DNA from: an uncultured Myxococcales bacterium
GTDB lineage: Bacteria > Myxococcota_A > Polyangia > Polyangiales > Polyangiaceae
Direction of reading: 5' to 3'
Assembly: GCA_937998045.1 (NCBI GenBank)
Contig: CALKVG010000083.1
Span: 1 to 25,659 of the forward strand
DNA: 25,659 nt
Part shown: in pieces, positions 5,912 through 13,179 of the stretch
Position numbering within the stretch: the stretch's first letter is position 1
Layout of the letters: every line of letters begins with the position of its first letter
Translations under genes and position numbers: made by a program
The notes under the pieces: generated by a model
Seen by the model: only the letters and a program-made list of their open reading frames with translations
What the model was told of the DNA's origin: nothing
Database searches by the model: none

Positions 5912-8725
5912 TCACTCGACCAATCGCAAACCCAGAGGAAGGGCGTCCCCGAAGAAAGCAGCGCGGTCGCCCTCGTCGATCGCGACGACCTCGAGCACCG
6001 GCCGCACCTGCTCGTCAGGAGCGCCGGCGGAGCGGAGGCGTTCGGCGACCTCGGTGCGGAGGCGATCGCTCACGTCGCGGGCGCGGTCGCCGGTGAACCG
6101 CGCGAGCTGCACGGCCGCGCGCGCCGCCGTCTGCAGCGGTAGGATCGATGAGCGCCGTCCGCTCGACGACGCCGGAGTGGTCTCCCACTTCTCGCGCAGC
6201 AAGTGTTCGAGCCATCGTCCGGCGATCTCGCGCCCGACGACGTGGTGCACGCTGGCGTACGCGGGCACGCGCGCGCCCAGGCGTCCGATCGACGCCCAGA
6301 GGCGCGGATCGCGCTCCGTCCACGTGCGCTCGAGCAACCAGCCGCCGAGCGCGGAGCGGCGCCGGGGGTCGACGCGCTCGAGCGAGGACGCCATGTCGAG
6401 CGCGTCCTCGAGCGACAACGCAGGCTTCTTGGGTTTCTTCAGTCCGGCGTCGGGAGGTGCGACGTACGGATCCACGAAGTCGCGGATGCGGGTCTGCGTG
6501 GGCTCGTTCAGTCCTCCGGCTGCGCGCCGCCATGCGATCCAGAACTGCTGCCAGCCGCGGGCCTCGGCAGGGAACGCGAGGCGCTCGTCGAAGAGAGGAG
6601 CCAGCGCGCCGACGCGCTGGACGTCGCGAGCCTCTCCGAAGCCGGGGCGCACGCACCACCCCGCGAGCAGCCAGAAGAGGCGCTCGTGATCCGCAGAGCG
6701 TCGGCGCGCCCGCGCCGACGGGAGGAGCGCGTCGAACAGCGCGCGGTTCGTCTCCGTCGTCCATTGCGCCCGTTCGCCGAGGACGCGTTCGAGCTCGCGC
6801 AGGAGGTCCTTTGCCTCGCGGCCGGTCGCGTCGACGCGGGGTCTGCCGAAAGCGCGGTCGAGCAGATCGACGGCGGAATCCAGGCGACCGGCCGGCGCGG
6901 GGACCGAGGAGGAGCGAGAGGGCGGCGCCGGAGGCTCGGGGACGGAGCTCTCGCGAAGCTGGAACGCGAGGCGGAAGCGGCGCTCGGCGCCGCCCATCTC
7001 CGCGCACGCGAGGTCGAGGGTCCCGACGGGCGTGAGCTCGCCCTCGAGCGCGACGTGGATCTCGCCGTCGCCCGCGGCGTCGAGGGTCGTCGCGACCGGC
7101 GGGAGGCGCACGAACCGTTCCTCGTCCGCCGTGACGACGTCCCCCGCGTGGGCGTCGACCTCGTCGCTCGCGAGCAGGTCGAATCGCACGGGGCGGCCCA
7201 CCGCGAGCGCAAAGCTGCGCCCGTGCGTCGCGTACGCGACGCCCTCTTCCGCGCCGCGGGGCACGACGCAGACCGCGCGCCGCTCGCCCTCGGCGTCGGC
7301 GTCGGCGACGCCGACGAAGTAGCTCCGTGCCGTTCCACCGCCGATGCGGACGCCTTGGCCCAGGCGAGCGAGGGCGTAGGCGACCGCCCCGCGCGCGACC
7401 GCCAGGTCCGGGTCCGCGTCGGGCAGACGCACGAGGGGCGCTCCGCCCCCGGACGCATCGGGGTCGCGCTCGCGCCTCCAGCGCTCCAGCAGATCGACGA
7501 CGCGTTCGGCGATGCGCTCGGCGCGGAACACGCCGCCGTTGAGGAGCAAGGCATTGGGCATCTCGCCCGAGGGCAGGTGGCGAGAGAGGAAGATCGCAAG
7601 GTGCCGGGTGATGGCGACGTCGCGCTCGTAAGGGAGGCCGAACGCCACGAGGGCGCTGCGGTTGCGCTGCGGTCGAGCGTCGGCGGAGACCTCCGGGAAG
7701 AAGCCGTCGAGCACGATCCGCTCCACCTCCTCGCGCGTCACACGCGCGGTCCGGGCGCCGCCGACCAGCCTGGCGCCGGCGCCGAGGATCGTGACGGGCA
7801 TCTCGAGGGCAGGGGCGCGACCGAGGAGGTTCTCCTTCGCCAGGCGGCACCCGGAGACGAGCTGCGCGAAGCGCCCGGGGTCGAGCTTCTCGCCGGGATC
7901 GACCAGGCGCGGCTCGACGCCGTGCGCGAGCGCCAGGTCCATGTTGTCGCCTCCGAGCAGGAGGTGCGGCCCGACGGCGACTCGCGACACCGCGTCGGCC
8001 GACGAAACGCGTACGAGGGACAGGTCGGTGGTGCCGCCGCCGACGTCGACGACCAGAACGAGCGCCTGGCCGCGCGTCTCGGCGAGAAGGCGCGTCAGTC
8101 CCTCCCGACCGGCCCTGGCCATCCAGTCGTAGAATGCGGCCTGCGGCTCCTCGAGCAGCTTCGGCGCGAGGCCCGCGCGATGGGCGGCGCGCAGCGTGAG
8201 CTCGCGGGCGACTTCGTCGAACGACGCCGGGACGGTGAGGACGACGTCTTGTTCGCCGAGGGGCGCATCGGCGTGAGCGGCGTCCCAGGCGCCGCGGACG
8301 TGCCCGAGCAAACGAGCGGCCGCATCGACCGGCGACAGCCGCGGCGTGTCTTCAGCCGCGGCCCACGGCAGGACCGCGGCCGTCCGGTCGACGCCCGCGT
8401 GGACGAGCCAGCTCTTGCTCGAGGCGATGAGCCGTCCCGGCACCTCCACGCCCCGGCGGCGCGCGAGCTCGCCCAGGACCCACGGCGCGTCTCCGAAAGG
8501 GTCCTCGATGCGTTCGCTGTCGAGCCCCGCGTACAGCATCGAGGGGAAGAGCGAGCGCGCTTCGACCTGGCCAGACGCGACGAGCTGCGGGACGTCGAAG
8601 ACGCGGACGTCGACGAGCGCTCGCGGCCTCGGCCCACCGGTCGCGTCCGGCGCCGCGTCGATCTCCGCGGACGCGATTACCGTGTGCGTCGTGCCGAGGT
8701 CGATGCCGACGGCGAATCGCGCCAT
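5912..8725 (-). CDS. Hsp70-like protein with long C-terminal extension (DUF3731 type)
   Basis: 937 residues, cytosolic. The first 400 residues are an Hsp70/actin-fold ATPase: phosphate-1 loop GIDLGTTHTV (7-16), LTVPASFD (163-170), LLEEPQAAFY (190-199), phosphate-2 loop VVDVGGGTTD (225-234), GGDNMDLALAHG (258-269) and adenosine site LLNGGVFRAE (394-403), where canonical DnaK has GGSTR. A region of about 200 residues follows, then a Pro/Ser linker (about 605-625: PEPPAPPSRSSS). The last 300 residues are helical (REAKDLLRELERVLGERAQW, HERLFWLLAGWCVRPGFG) and correspond, from memory, to the DUF3731 domain found on such Hsp70-like proteins. There is no DnaK-type EEVD tail. It is the last gene of the tetR/DUF2760/Hsp70 operon, starting four bases after the stop of the shorter Hsp70. 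Substrate unknown. Confidence 0.93.
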   Translation of the reverse strand: MARFAVGIDLGTTHTVIASAEIDAAPDATGGPRPRALVDVRVFDVPQLVASGQVEARSLFPSMLYAGLDSERIEDPFGDAPWVLGELARRRGVEVPGRLIASSKSWLVHAGVDRTAAVLPWAAAEDTPRLSPVDAAARLLGHVRGAWDAAHADAPLGEQDVVLTVPASFDEVARELTLRAAHRAGLAPKLLEEPQAAFYDWMARAGREGLTRLLAETRGQALVLVVDVGGGTTDLSLVRVSSADAVSRVAVGPHLLLGGDNMDLALAHGVEPRLVDPGEKLDPGRFAQLVSGCRLAKENLLGRAPALEMPVTILGAGARLVGGARTARVTREEVERIVLDGFFPEVSADARPQRNRSALVAFGLPYERDVAITRHLAIFLSRHLPSGEMPNALLLNGGVFRAERIAERVVDLLERWRRERDPDASGGGAPLVRLPDADPDLAVARGAVAYALARLGQGVRIGGGTARSYFVGVADADAEGERRAVCVVPRGAEEGVAYATHGRSFALAVGRPVRFDLLASDEVDAHAGDVVTADEERFVRLPPVATTLDAAGDGEIHVALEGELTPVGTLDLACAEMGGAERRFRLAFQLRESSVPEPPAPPSRSSSVPAPAGRLDSAVDLLDRAFGRPRVDATGREAKDLLRELERVLGERAQWTTETNRALFDALLPSARARRRSADHERLFWLLAGWCVRPGFGEARDVQRVGALAPLFDERLAFPAEARGWQQFWIAWRRAAGGLNEPTQTRIRDFVDPYVAPPDAGLKKPKKPALSLEDALDMASSLERVDPRRRSALGGWLLERTWTERDPRLWASIGRLGARVPAYASVHHVVGREIAGRWLEHLLREKWETTPASSSGRRSSILPLQTAARAAVQLARFTGDRARDVSDRLRTEVAERLRSAGAPDEQVRPVLEVVAIDEGDRAAFFGDALPLGLRLVE

Positions 8726-8729
8726 CCGG

Positions 8730-10544
8730 TCAGCTCTCGCCGCGGACGCTCAGCTCGACGCGCCAGCGCTCGTCGACTTTCAGCGGCCGCAATGGTTCGG
8801 CCTCGAGCAGGAGGGTGCCCACCTCGGTGACCTGCGATCGAAGACGGACCGGCACGACGTCTCCCTCGCGGCGACCGTCCGCGGGGAGCGTCACTTCGAT
8901 CGGCGGAAGCTCGTCGAGCTCGTCGGAGTTCCACTGTTCGAGGAGGGTGCCCGCCGGATCGTCGCGGCGTACGCTGGACCCGAAGAAGCGGAATCGAACC
9001 GGCTCGCCCACCACGACGCCCAGCTCGTGGGGCGGGAGCGACGCCTCGGTCCCTTCCTCCATGCCGAACGGCGCCACGCACATCGCGCTCACCGGAGGCT
9101 CGAGTCCCGGCACGGCCGGCACCGCGCTCTCGATTCCGACGTAGTACGCGCGCGCGGTCCCCCCTCGGATCCGCAGCCCGCGCCCGCGCCTGACGAGCGC
9201 GTACGCGCAGGCGCCGCGCGCGACCGCGAAGTCCAGGTCCGCCCCTTCCAGGACACGAGCCGGCTGCGCCCCGTCGGCGGCGAGCCAGCCGTTGAGTGTC
9301 TCGACGAGGCGCGCGCGGAGAGGCTCCGCCTTCATGACGCCGCCGTTGAAGAGGACGGCGGTCGGGTGAAGAAGCGATCGCCGGGTTCCCTCCGGAGGCG
9401 CGCCGAGGGCTGCGGCCTGACGCGCCAGGAACGTGGCCAGGTGCCTCGTGACGGCCGGATCGGACGCGTACGGGAGGCCGAGCTGCGTCAGGCCGGTCCG
9501 CGCACGGGTCGTCGGACGCGCGTCGGAGCGGACGACCGGGAAGAAGCCCTCGACGATCGTGCGCAACGCCTCGTCGCGAGTGAGCTCGGTGCGCGCGGTC
9601 GCGCCCAGGAGGGCCGAGCCGCGGGCGGCCACCGCGATCGGCACGGAGTCGATCGTCGCGTCTCCGAGCAAGCGCTCCTTCGCCGCGCGGCATGCGTGGA
9701 CGAGGCTCGCCTGCTGCAACCGGTCGAGCACCTTGCCCTCGGCCTCGAGCTTGCGGCCCACCGCGTGCGCCAGGGCGAGGTCCATGTTGTCGCCGCCGAG
9801 GAGGATGTGGTCTCCCACCGCGACGCGAACGAGCTCGAGCGCGCCGTCCTTTTCGACCGCATGGATCGCGCTGAAGTCCGTCGTGCCACCCCCCACGTCG
9901 ACGACGAGCACCACGTCGCCGGGCCGCACCTGCTTGCGCCACGCGTCGCCCATGGCGAGCACCCACGCGTAGAGGGCCGCCTGCGGCTCTTCGAGGAGCG
10001 TGAGCTTCTCGATGCCGGCGGCGACCGCCGCCTCGACGGTCAGCTCGCGGGCGGCGGCGTCGAAGGACGCCGGCACGGTGACGACCACGTCCTGCCGGGC
10101 GAGGGCGGCGTCGCCTCCGCCGTGGAGCGAGTCGAAGGCCTCCGCCATGTGTTCGAGGTATCGCCAGGACGCCTCGACGGGCGAGATCTTCTCGATGTCC
10201 TCGGGCGCGCCGAGCGGCAAGATCCCCGCGCGGCGATCGACCGTCGGGTGCGAGAGCCAGCTCTTGGCGCTGGCGATCACGCGGGCGGGCGCGTCGACGC
10301 CGCGGGCGCGCGCGTACGCGCCGACGGCGATGCGTCGCTCGGGATCCCAGGGGAGCGCCTGGGCTCCCTCGCTGTCGTGGGCGAAGTACAAGAAGGACGG
10401 GAGGAGCGGTCGCGCCTCCAGCTGTCCGCGCGCGACGAGCTGGGGCACGCCGAGGACCTCCGGCCGATGGTCTCCCTCGAGCGACGCTGCGGCGAGCGCG
10501 CAGTGCGTCGTGCCCAGGTCGATCCCGATGGCAAATCGGCTCAT
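8730..10544 (-). CDS. Shorter Hsp70-like protein of the DUF2760 operon
   Basis: 604 residues from the ATG at 10544, which overlaps the DUF2760 stop codon (ATGA). The much longer open frame upstream of this ATG is antisense-style noise and overlaps the DUF2760 gene. ATPase motifs are intact: GIDLGTTHCALA (7-18), VTVPASFD, LLEEPQAALYAW (183-194), VVDVGGGTTD (214-223) and LFNGGVMKAE. The region after about residue 440 is beta-rich (RARAYYVGIES, GVVVGEPVRFRFFGSS, LPPIEVTLPADG, EVGTLLLEAEPL) and plausibly a substrate-binding-like sandwich; it lacks the helical lid of DnaK. It parallels the first two thirds of the 937-residue partner, so the two are probably ancient paralogues. Such a pair beside DUF2760 also occurs in Proteobacteria, from memory. 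Client and partner chaperones are unknown; no J-protein or GrpE is encoded nearby. Confidence 0.94.
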   Translation of the reverse strand: MSRFAIGIDLGTTHCALAAASLEGDHRPEVLGVPQLVARGQLEARPLLPSFLYFAHDSEGAQALPWDPERRIAVGAYARARGVDAPARVIASAKSWLSHPTVDRRAGILPLGAPEDIEKISPVEASWRYLEHMAEAFDSLHGGGDAALARQDVVVTVPASFDAAARELTVEAAVAAGIEKLTLLEEPQAALYAWVLAMGDAWRKQVRPGDVVLVVDVGGGTTDFSAIHAVEKDGALELVRVAVGDHILLGGDNMDLALAHAVGRKLEAEGKVLDRLQQASLVHACRAAKERLLGDATIDSVPIAVAARGSALLGATARTELTRDEALRTIVEGFFPVVRSDARPTTRARTGLTQLGLPYASDPAVTRHLATFLARQAAALGAPPEGTRRSLLHPTAVLFNGGVMKAEPLRARLVETLNGWLAADGAQPARVLEGADLDFAVARGACAYALVRRGRGLRIRGGTARAYYVGIESAVPAVPGLEPPVSAMCVAPFGMEEGTEASLPPHELGVVVGEPVRFRFFGSSVRRDDPAGTLLEQWNSDELDELPPIEVTLPADGRREGDVVPVRLRSQVTEVGTLLLEAEPLRPLKVDERWRVELSVRGES

Positions 10545-11149
10545 CCCAGCTCGACCTCCGCGGGCGCGAGGATGTGGGCGTCGAAGGCGCCGACGACCTG
10601 CGGCAGCTCCAGCCTGTTCGCGCGCCAACCGCGGTGCCGGAGCACGCCTGCGTAGGGGGGCTCGCCGCGCACGTCCCCCACGAGCTTCACCGAGTTCGCG
10701 TCGAACCCCGCCGCGAGTTGCACGCGTGCGCCCTCGTCCTCGGCGCGCACCGGCGCGATCTCGGCGTGGGCGCGCAGCGCCTTGCGACACCCTTCGTGCA
10801 CGACGCGCGCGGCCGCGCCCACGTCCGCGTCCCGGAAGGACGCGATGTCCTGCTGCAGGAAATCGACGAGCCGTCCCTCGCGTTGCAGGAGCGACAAGAG
10901 CTGGAGGGCGCCGTCGCCGGTTCCCGGCGCCCGTTCGGCCGGTTTCGGCGCGAGCGCCTTCGAGTCTCGACCACGCTCCGGGGAAGGCGGAGGCGTGCCG
11001 TCCGGCGTGGGCGCGGCGGGAGGTAGGGCGGTCGCCTGACGCACGTGCCAGGCACGAGCGGCAAATGCGGGATCGAACAGGACTCGAAGGAGACACAGCC
11101 ACGCGAACCATAGGCGCGTGGCGAGCGGGAGGGCTTCTTGTTCCGTCAC
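10541..11149 (-). CDS. DUF2760 domain protein
   Basis: 202 residues. The N-terminus carries a hydrophobic stretch (LATRLWFAWLCLLRVLFDPAFAARAW) that could bind a membrane or an apolar partner, then a Pro-rich, poorly conserved linker (about 40-75). The conserved domain covers about 80-202: LQLLSLLQREGRLVDFLQQD, IASFRDADVGAAARVVHEGC, then VQLAAGFDANSVKLVGDV and PYAGVLRHRGWRANRLELPQ, ending ILAPAEVELG. This closely fits DUF2760 (PF10816) as I remember it. That family is typically encoded just before Hsp70-like genes, as here, and may be a cofactor or adaptor; no activity is known to me. It starts 11 bases after the tetR stop and overlaps the start of the short Hsp70 gene by four bases, so the proteins are probably made in matched amounts. 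Confidence 0.92.
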   Translation of the reverse strand: MTEQEALPLATRLWFAWLCLLRVLFDPAFAARAWHVRQATALPPAAPTPDGTPPPSPERGRDSKALAPKPAERAPGTGDGALQLLSLLQREGRLVDFLQQDIASFRDADVGAAARVVHEGCRKALRAHAEIAPVRAEDEGARVQLAAGFDANSVKLVGDVRGEPPYAGVLRHRGWRANRLELPQVVGAFDAHILAPAEVELG

Positions 11150-11160
11150 GGGCGCCGAGA

Positions 11161-11829
11161 CTAGCGCCGAGACATGCGCGATGCTCGCTTGCGCTTGTGG
11201 AGCCCGTTTGCCGCGGCCAGAGCGGCTGGAGAGAAGAGGCTAGAGCGGGCGATGCGCGCCAGCTCGCGCTCATAGCGATCGACGGCCGCCGTCGGGAGCA
11301 CGGCGGAGGTGACCGAGGCGCAGGCGCTCGCGATGACCACGAGCTGGGCCATGTGCAGGACGTACGCTTCGTCGTCCACGTCGGCGTGGTGCCGGCCGCC
11401 GTCTCGGCCTGCGCGGACGTACTGCGCCACGGCGGCCAGCCAGGGGCGCATCGACCCTCGAAGGAGCTTTCGGAGCTCGGCGGGCCGATCGAGCGCCTCG
11501 CGGAGGAGGAGGCGGGCGCGGTCCGGATCGGCGGAGAAGAAGCGAACGAGCTCTCCGAAGACGGAGTTGAAGCGGTCGCGGCTTGCGCTCGCAGCGACGA
11601 GGAGCCGGGGGAGCGTCCGGTTCCAGTGCTCGAGGATGCCGTCGAGCACGGCTTCTCGCATCCGCTCCTTGGACGGGAAATAGTGGAGAACCGCCGGCTT
11701 GGTCACGCCGACCGCGTCGGCGATGTCCTGGAGGGTCGTCCCCTCGAAGCCGCGGGCCGCGAAGAGTCGCGTCGCCGCAACGAGGGTCTCGGAGCGTACG
11801 TCGGTGTCGGCGGATCGCACGGCAGGCAT
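11161..11829 (-). CDS. TetR/AcrR-family transcriptional regulator
   Basis: 222 residues from the ATG at 11829. The N-terminal DNA-binding domain is textbook: ETLVAATRLFAARGFEGTTL, then QDIADAVGVTKPAVLHYF and PSKERM (about residues 14-57), with the helix-turn-helix at 32-51. The C-terminal part (60-215) is the variable helical ligand and dimer domain. It contains HHADVDDEAYVLHMAQLVVI, which could line a ligand pocket. It is the first gene of the operon with DUF2760 and two Hsp70-like proteins, 11 bases ahead of DUF2760. A TTACC-N4-GGTAA inverted repeat lies 12 bases before its start codon and a better copy lies before the divergent lipoprotein/FadL pair, so it most likely represses both itself and that pair. 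The ligand is unknown; a hydrophobic compound handled by the FadL-like protein would fit. Confidence 0.95.
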   Translation of the reverse strand: MPAVRSADTDVRSETLVAATRLFAARGFEGTTLQDIADAVGVTKPAVLHYFPSKERMREAVLDGILEHWNRTLPRLLVAASASRDRFNSVFGELVRFFSADPDRARLLLREALDRPAELRKLLRGSMRPWLAAVAQYVRAGRDGGRHHADVDDEAYVLHMAQLVVIASACASVTSAVLPTAAVDRYERELARIARSSLFSPAALAAANGLHKRKRASRMSRR

Positions 11830-11841
11830 CCGGAGATGCGT

Positions 11842-11855
11842 TTACCACCTGGTAA
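11842..11855. promoter_or_regulatory. Putative TetR operator 1 (autoregulatory)
   Basis: Inverted repeat TTACC-ACCT-GGTAA, with 5-base arms and a 4-base spacer, 12 bases upstream of the tetR start codon. A bound dimer here would block transcription of tetR and the chaperone genes behind it. The same arms and spacing recur at 11951-11968, centre to centre 111 bases away. Assignment to this TetR is inference from position and repetition. Confidence 0.7.
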
Positions 11856-11914
11856 GTCACGACGCCAAACGCGCGCGTTTCGTTTCGGCGCGTCTCGGTG
11901 CGTCACGCGGATTC

Positions 11915-11934
11915 ATGAGACGAGATGAGACGAG
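11915..11934. repeat. Two tandem copies of a 10-base unit
   Basis: ATGAGACGAG occurs twice in direct succession between the two putative operators, one helical turn apart. It could be a binding site for an activator or a chance duplication; there is no further support. Confidence 0.5.
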
Positions 11935-11940
11935 ATACGC

Positions 11941-11969
11941 TTGAACTATCCCTTACCGGATGGTAAGGA
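11941..11969 (+). promoter_or_regulatory. Weak candidate promoter of the lipoprotein/FadL pair
   Basis: TTGAAC (11941-11946) is a fair -35 element, and 17 bases later TAAGGA (11964-11969) is a poor -10 element. Operator 2 fills the space between them, which would suit repression by blocking polymerase. The promoter call rests mostly on spacing and on the operator position, and could be wrong. Confidence 0.35.
11951..11968. promoter_or_regulatory. Putative TetR operator 2
   Basis: Perfect inverted repeat CCTTACC-GGAT-GGTAAGG, with 7-base arms and a 4-base spacer, 59 bases before the lipoprotein start codon. It shares TTACC-N4-GGTAA with operator 1 and is the stronger palindrome, so it may be the main target of the adjacent TetR. 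Confidence 0.75.
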
Positions 11970-12014
11970 ACCGGTCGTTCGCCTGGTTCGTCGTCGCGTC
12001 CCTTGTGTCCAACC

Positions 12015-12020
12015 GGAGGA
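12015..12020 (+). promoter_or_regulatory. Strong ribosome-binding site deciding the lipoprotein start
   Basis: GGAGGA lies seven bases before the ATG at 12028. It fixes the start there and rules out the longer in-frame reading that begins near 11941 inside the operator region. Confidence 0.85.
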
Positions 12021-12027
12021 AGTCGTC

Positions 12028-13179
12028 ATGAGCCGTCGGGTGCCCCGTTTCGGTGGTGTATGCGGATGGTCTGCCGTCACGCTCGCGAGCGCGCTCGTCG
12101 CGGGCTGCGGGTCCAGCGACTCGCAGGTCGGTGGGGGGCCGGATGGCGGAGGCAGCTCCGGCTCCACGAGCTCGGGTTCGACGAGCTCGGGCTCTACCAG
12201 CTCGGGAGGATCGAGCGGCGGCAGCGGGTCGAGCAGCTCCGGAGGTTCGAGCGGATCGACGAGCTCCGGGGGTTCGACCAGTTCCAGCGGGGCGGGCTCG
12301 TCGAGCTCGGGCAGCTCCAGTGGTTCGACCGGATCGAGCAGCGGTTCGGGCATGTGCCAGAGCGCGTCCACCCTCACCGTCGCGGCGAACATCACGCTGC
12401 AGGTGACGTGGCCGTCGACGACCGCGGGCAACAACGGGTCGGGGACTGTCCACATGTGGCTGCTCGCGAAGTTCACGGCGAACGGCAACAAGTTCACCGG
12501 AAAGAGCCTCACGTGCGGCGTGTCATTGCCCGATCTGACGCTGAACGGGCTCGGATCGATCGCGGCGGGGGGGAGCAAGGTCCAGATCGCGATCCCCGCG
12601 AGCGTGTGGACGCAGCCCACGATGCCCACGTACGCCTCGACCGGCTCGCTGACGGGGTGGAATCCGGGGGACATGATCACGATCGATCCGACGATGGCTC
12701 TCATCGGGCTCGCGCTGCCTTCGGGCACCGATCCGACGAGCTACGCGTGGCCCAGCTCGTCGTGGAGCTTTCCGATGGGGACGACCTTCACGGACGACGA
12801 CGGCGACATGAACCCGGGCATCACGGCGTCGCCCCTCGACGGCAACGGCTATGTCCTCCCGCCGACCGCGATCGGGCTCATCGGGTCCGCGCCTAGCGCC
12901 GACAAAGTCTACCTCGCGACGCGTAACGAGGTGTCGCTCAGCGGAAGCTGGAAGTCGTGCACCGATATTGCGGGGACGGCGATGGTGACGAAGTTCGACA
13001 ACCATGTCGTCGGGTGCCACGTCAAAGGCATGTCGGCCTGCACGACCGGCGCCGCGAACACGCAGGCGGACTTCATCGACCAGAACCGCACCGTGTACGC
13101 GCCCGGCATGGCGACCTTCGTCGCCAAGACGCTCCCGGATACCGCCGCCTGCGCCGACGTTCTCACCGCGGTGCCGTGA
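12028..13179 (+). CDS. Ser/Gly-linker lipoprotein, partner of FadL-like protein
   Basis: 383 residues. The start is set by GGAGGA seven bases upstream. A basic n-region (MSRRVPRFGG) and a hydrophobic segment lead to the lipobox ALVAGC, so the protein is lipidated and exported. Residues about 36-109 are an almost pure Ser/Gly/Thr linker that holds the rest away from the membrane. The globular part (110-383) begins MCQSASTLTVAANITLQVTW, contains DDDGDMNPGIT (about 256-266), which resembles an Asp-rich calcium-binding loop often seen in myxobacterial surface proteins, and has several Cys likely to form disulfides (SLTCGVSL, WKSCTD, VVGCHV, MSACTT, TAACAD). No enzyme family is recognised. The stop overlaps the GTG start of the FadL-like gene, implying coupled translation and a shared role at the outer membrane. 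A TetR operator lies upstream. Confidence 0.9.
   Translation: MSRRVPRFGGVCGWSAVTLASALVAGCGSSDSQVGGGPDGGGSSGSTSSGSTSSGSTSSGGSSGGSGSSSSGGSSGSTSSGGSTSSSGAGSSSSGSSSGSTGSSSGSGMCQSASTLTVAANITLQVTWPSTTAGNNGSGTVHMWLLAKFTANGNKFTGKSLTCGVSLPDLTLNGLGSIAAGGSKVQIAIPASVWTQPTMPTYASTGSLTGWNPGDMITIDPTMALIGLALPSGTDPTSYAWPSSSWSFPMGTTFTDDDGDMNPGITASPLDGNGYVLPPTAIGLIGSAPSADKVYLATRNEVSLSGSWKSCTDIAGTAMVTKFDNHVVGCHVKGMSACTTGAANTQADFIDQNRTVYAPGMATFVAKTLPDTAACADVLTAVP
12160..12204 (+). repeat. Three 15-base repeats encoding GSTSS
   Basis: Three successive imperfect 15-base units, each encoding Gly-Ser-Thr-Ser-Ser, at the start of the lipoprotein linker. Third-position differences between units show they are not fresh duplications. 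Similar but less regular GGSSG-like units continue to about 12350. Confidence 0.8.

Noticed and set aside
6203..8830. Long plus-strand open frame opposite the 937-residue Hsp70-like gene
   Set aside because: Low-complexity Arg/Ala/Glu composition and full overlap with an unmistakable Hsp70 gene.
10545..11273. N-terminal extension of the short Hsp70 frame
   Set aside because: It overlaps the DUF2760 gene and has shadow-type composition; the ATG at 10544 starts directly at the GIDLGTTH domain and overlaps the DUF2760 stop.
12120..12350. Repeat-rich DNA considered as a CRISPR or minisatellite
   Set aside because: The periodicity follows codons for a Ser/Gly linker; there are no spacers and units differ at third positions.
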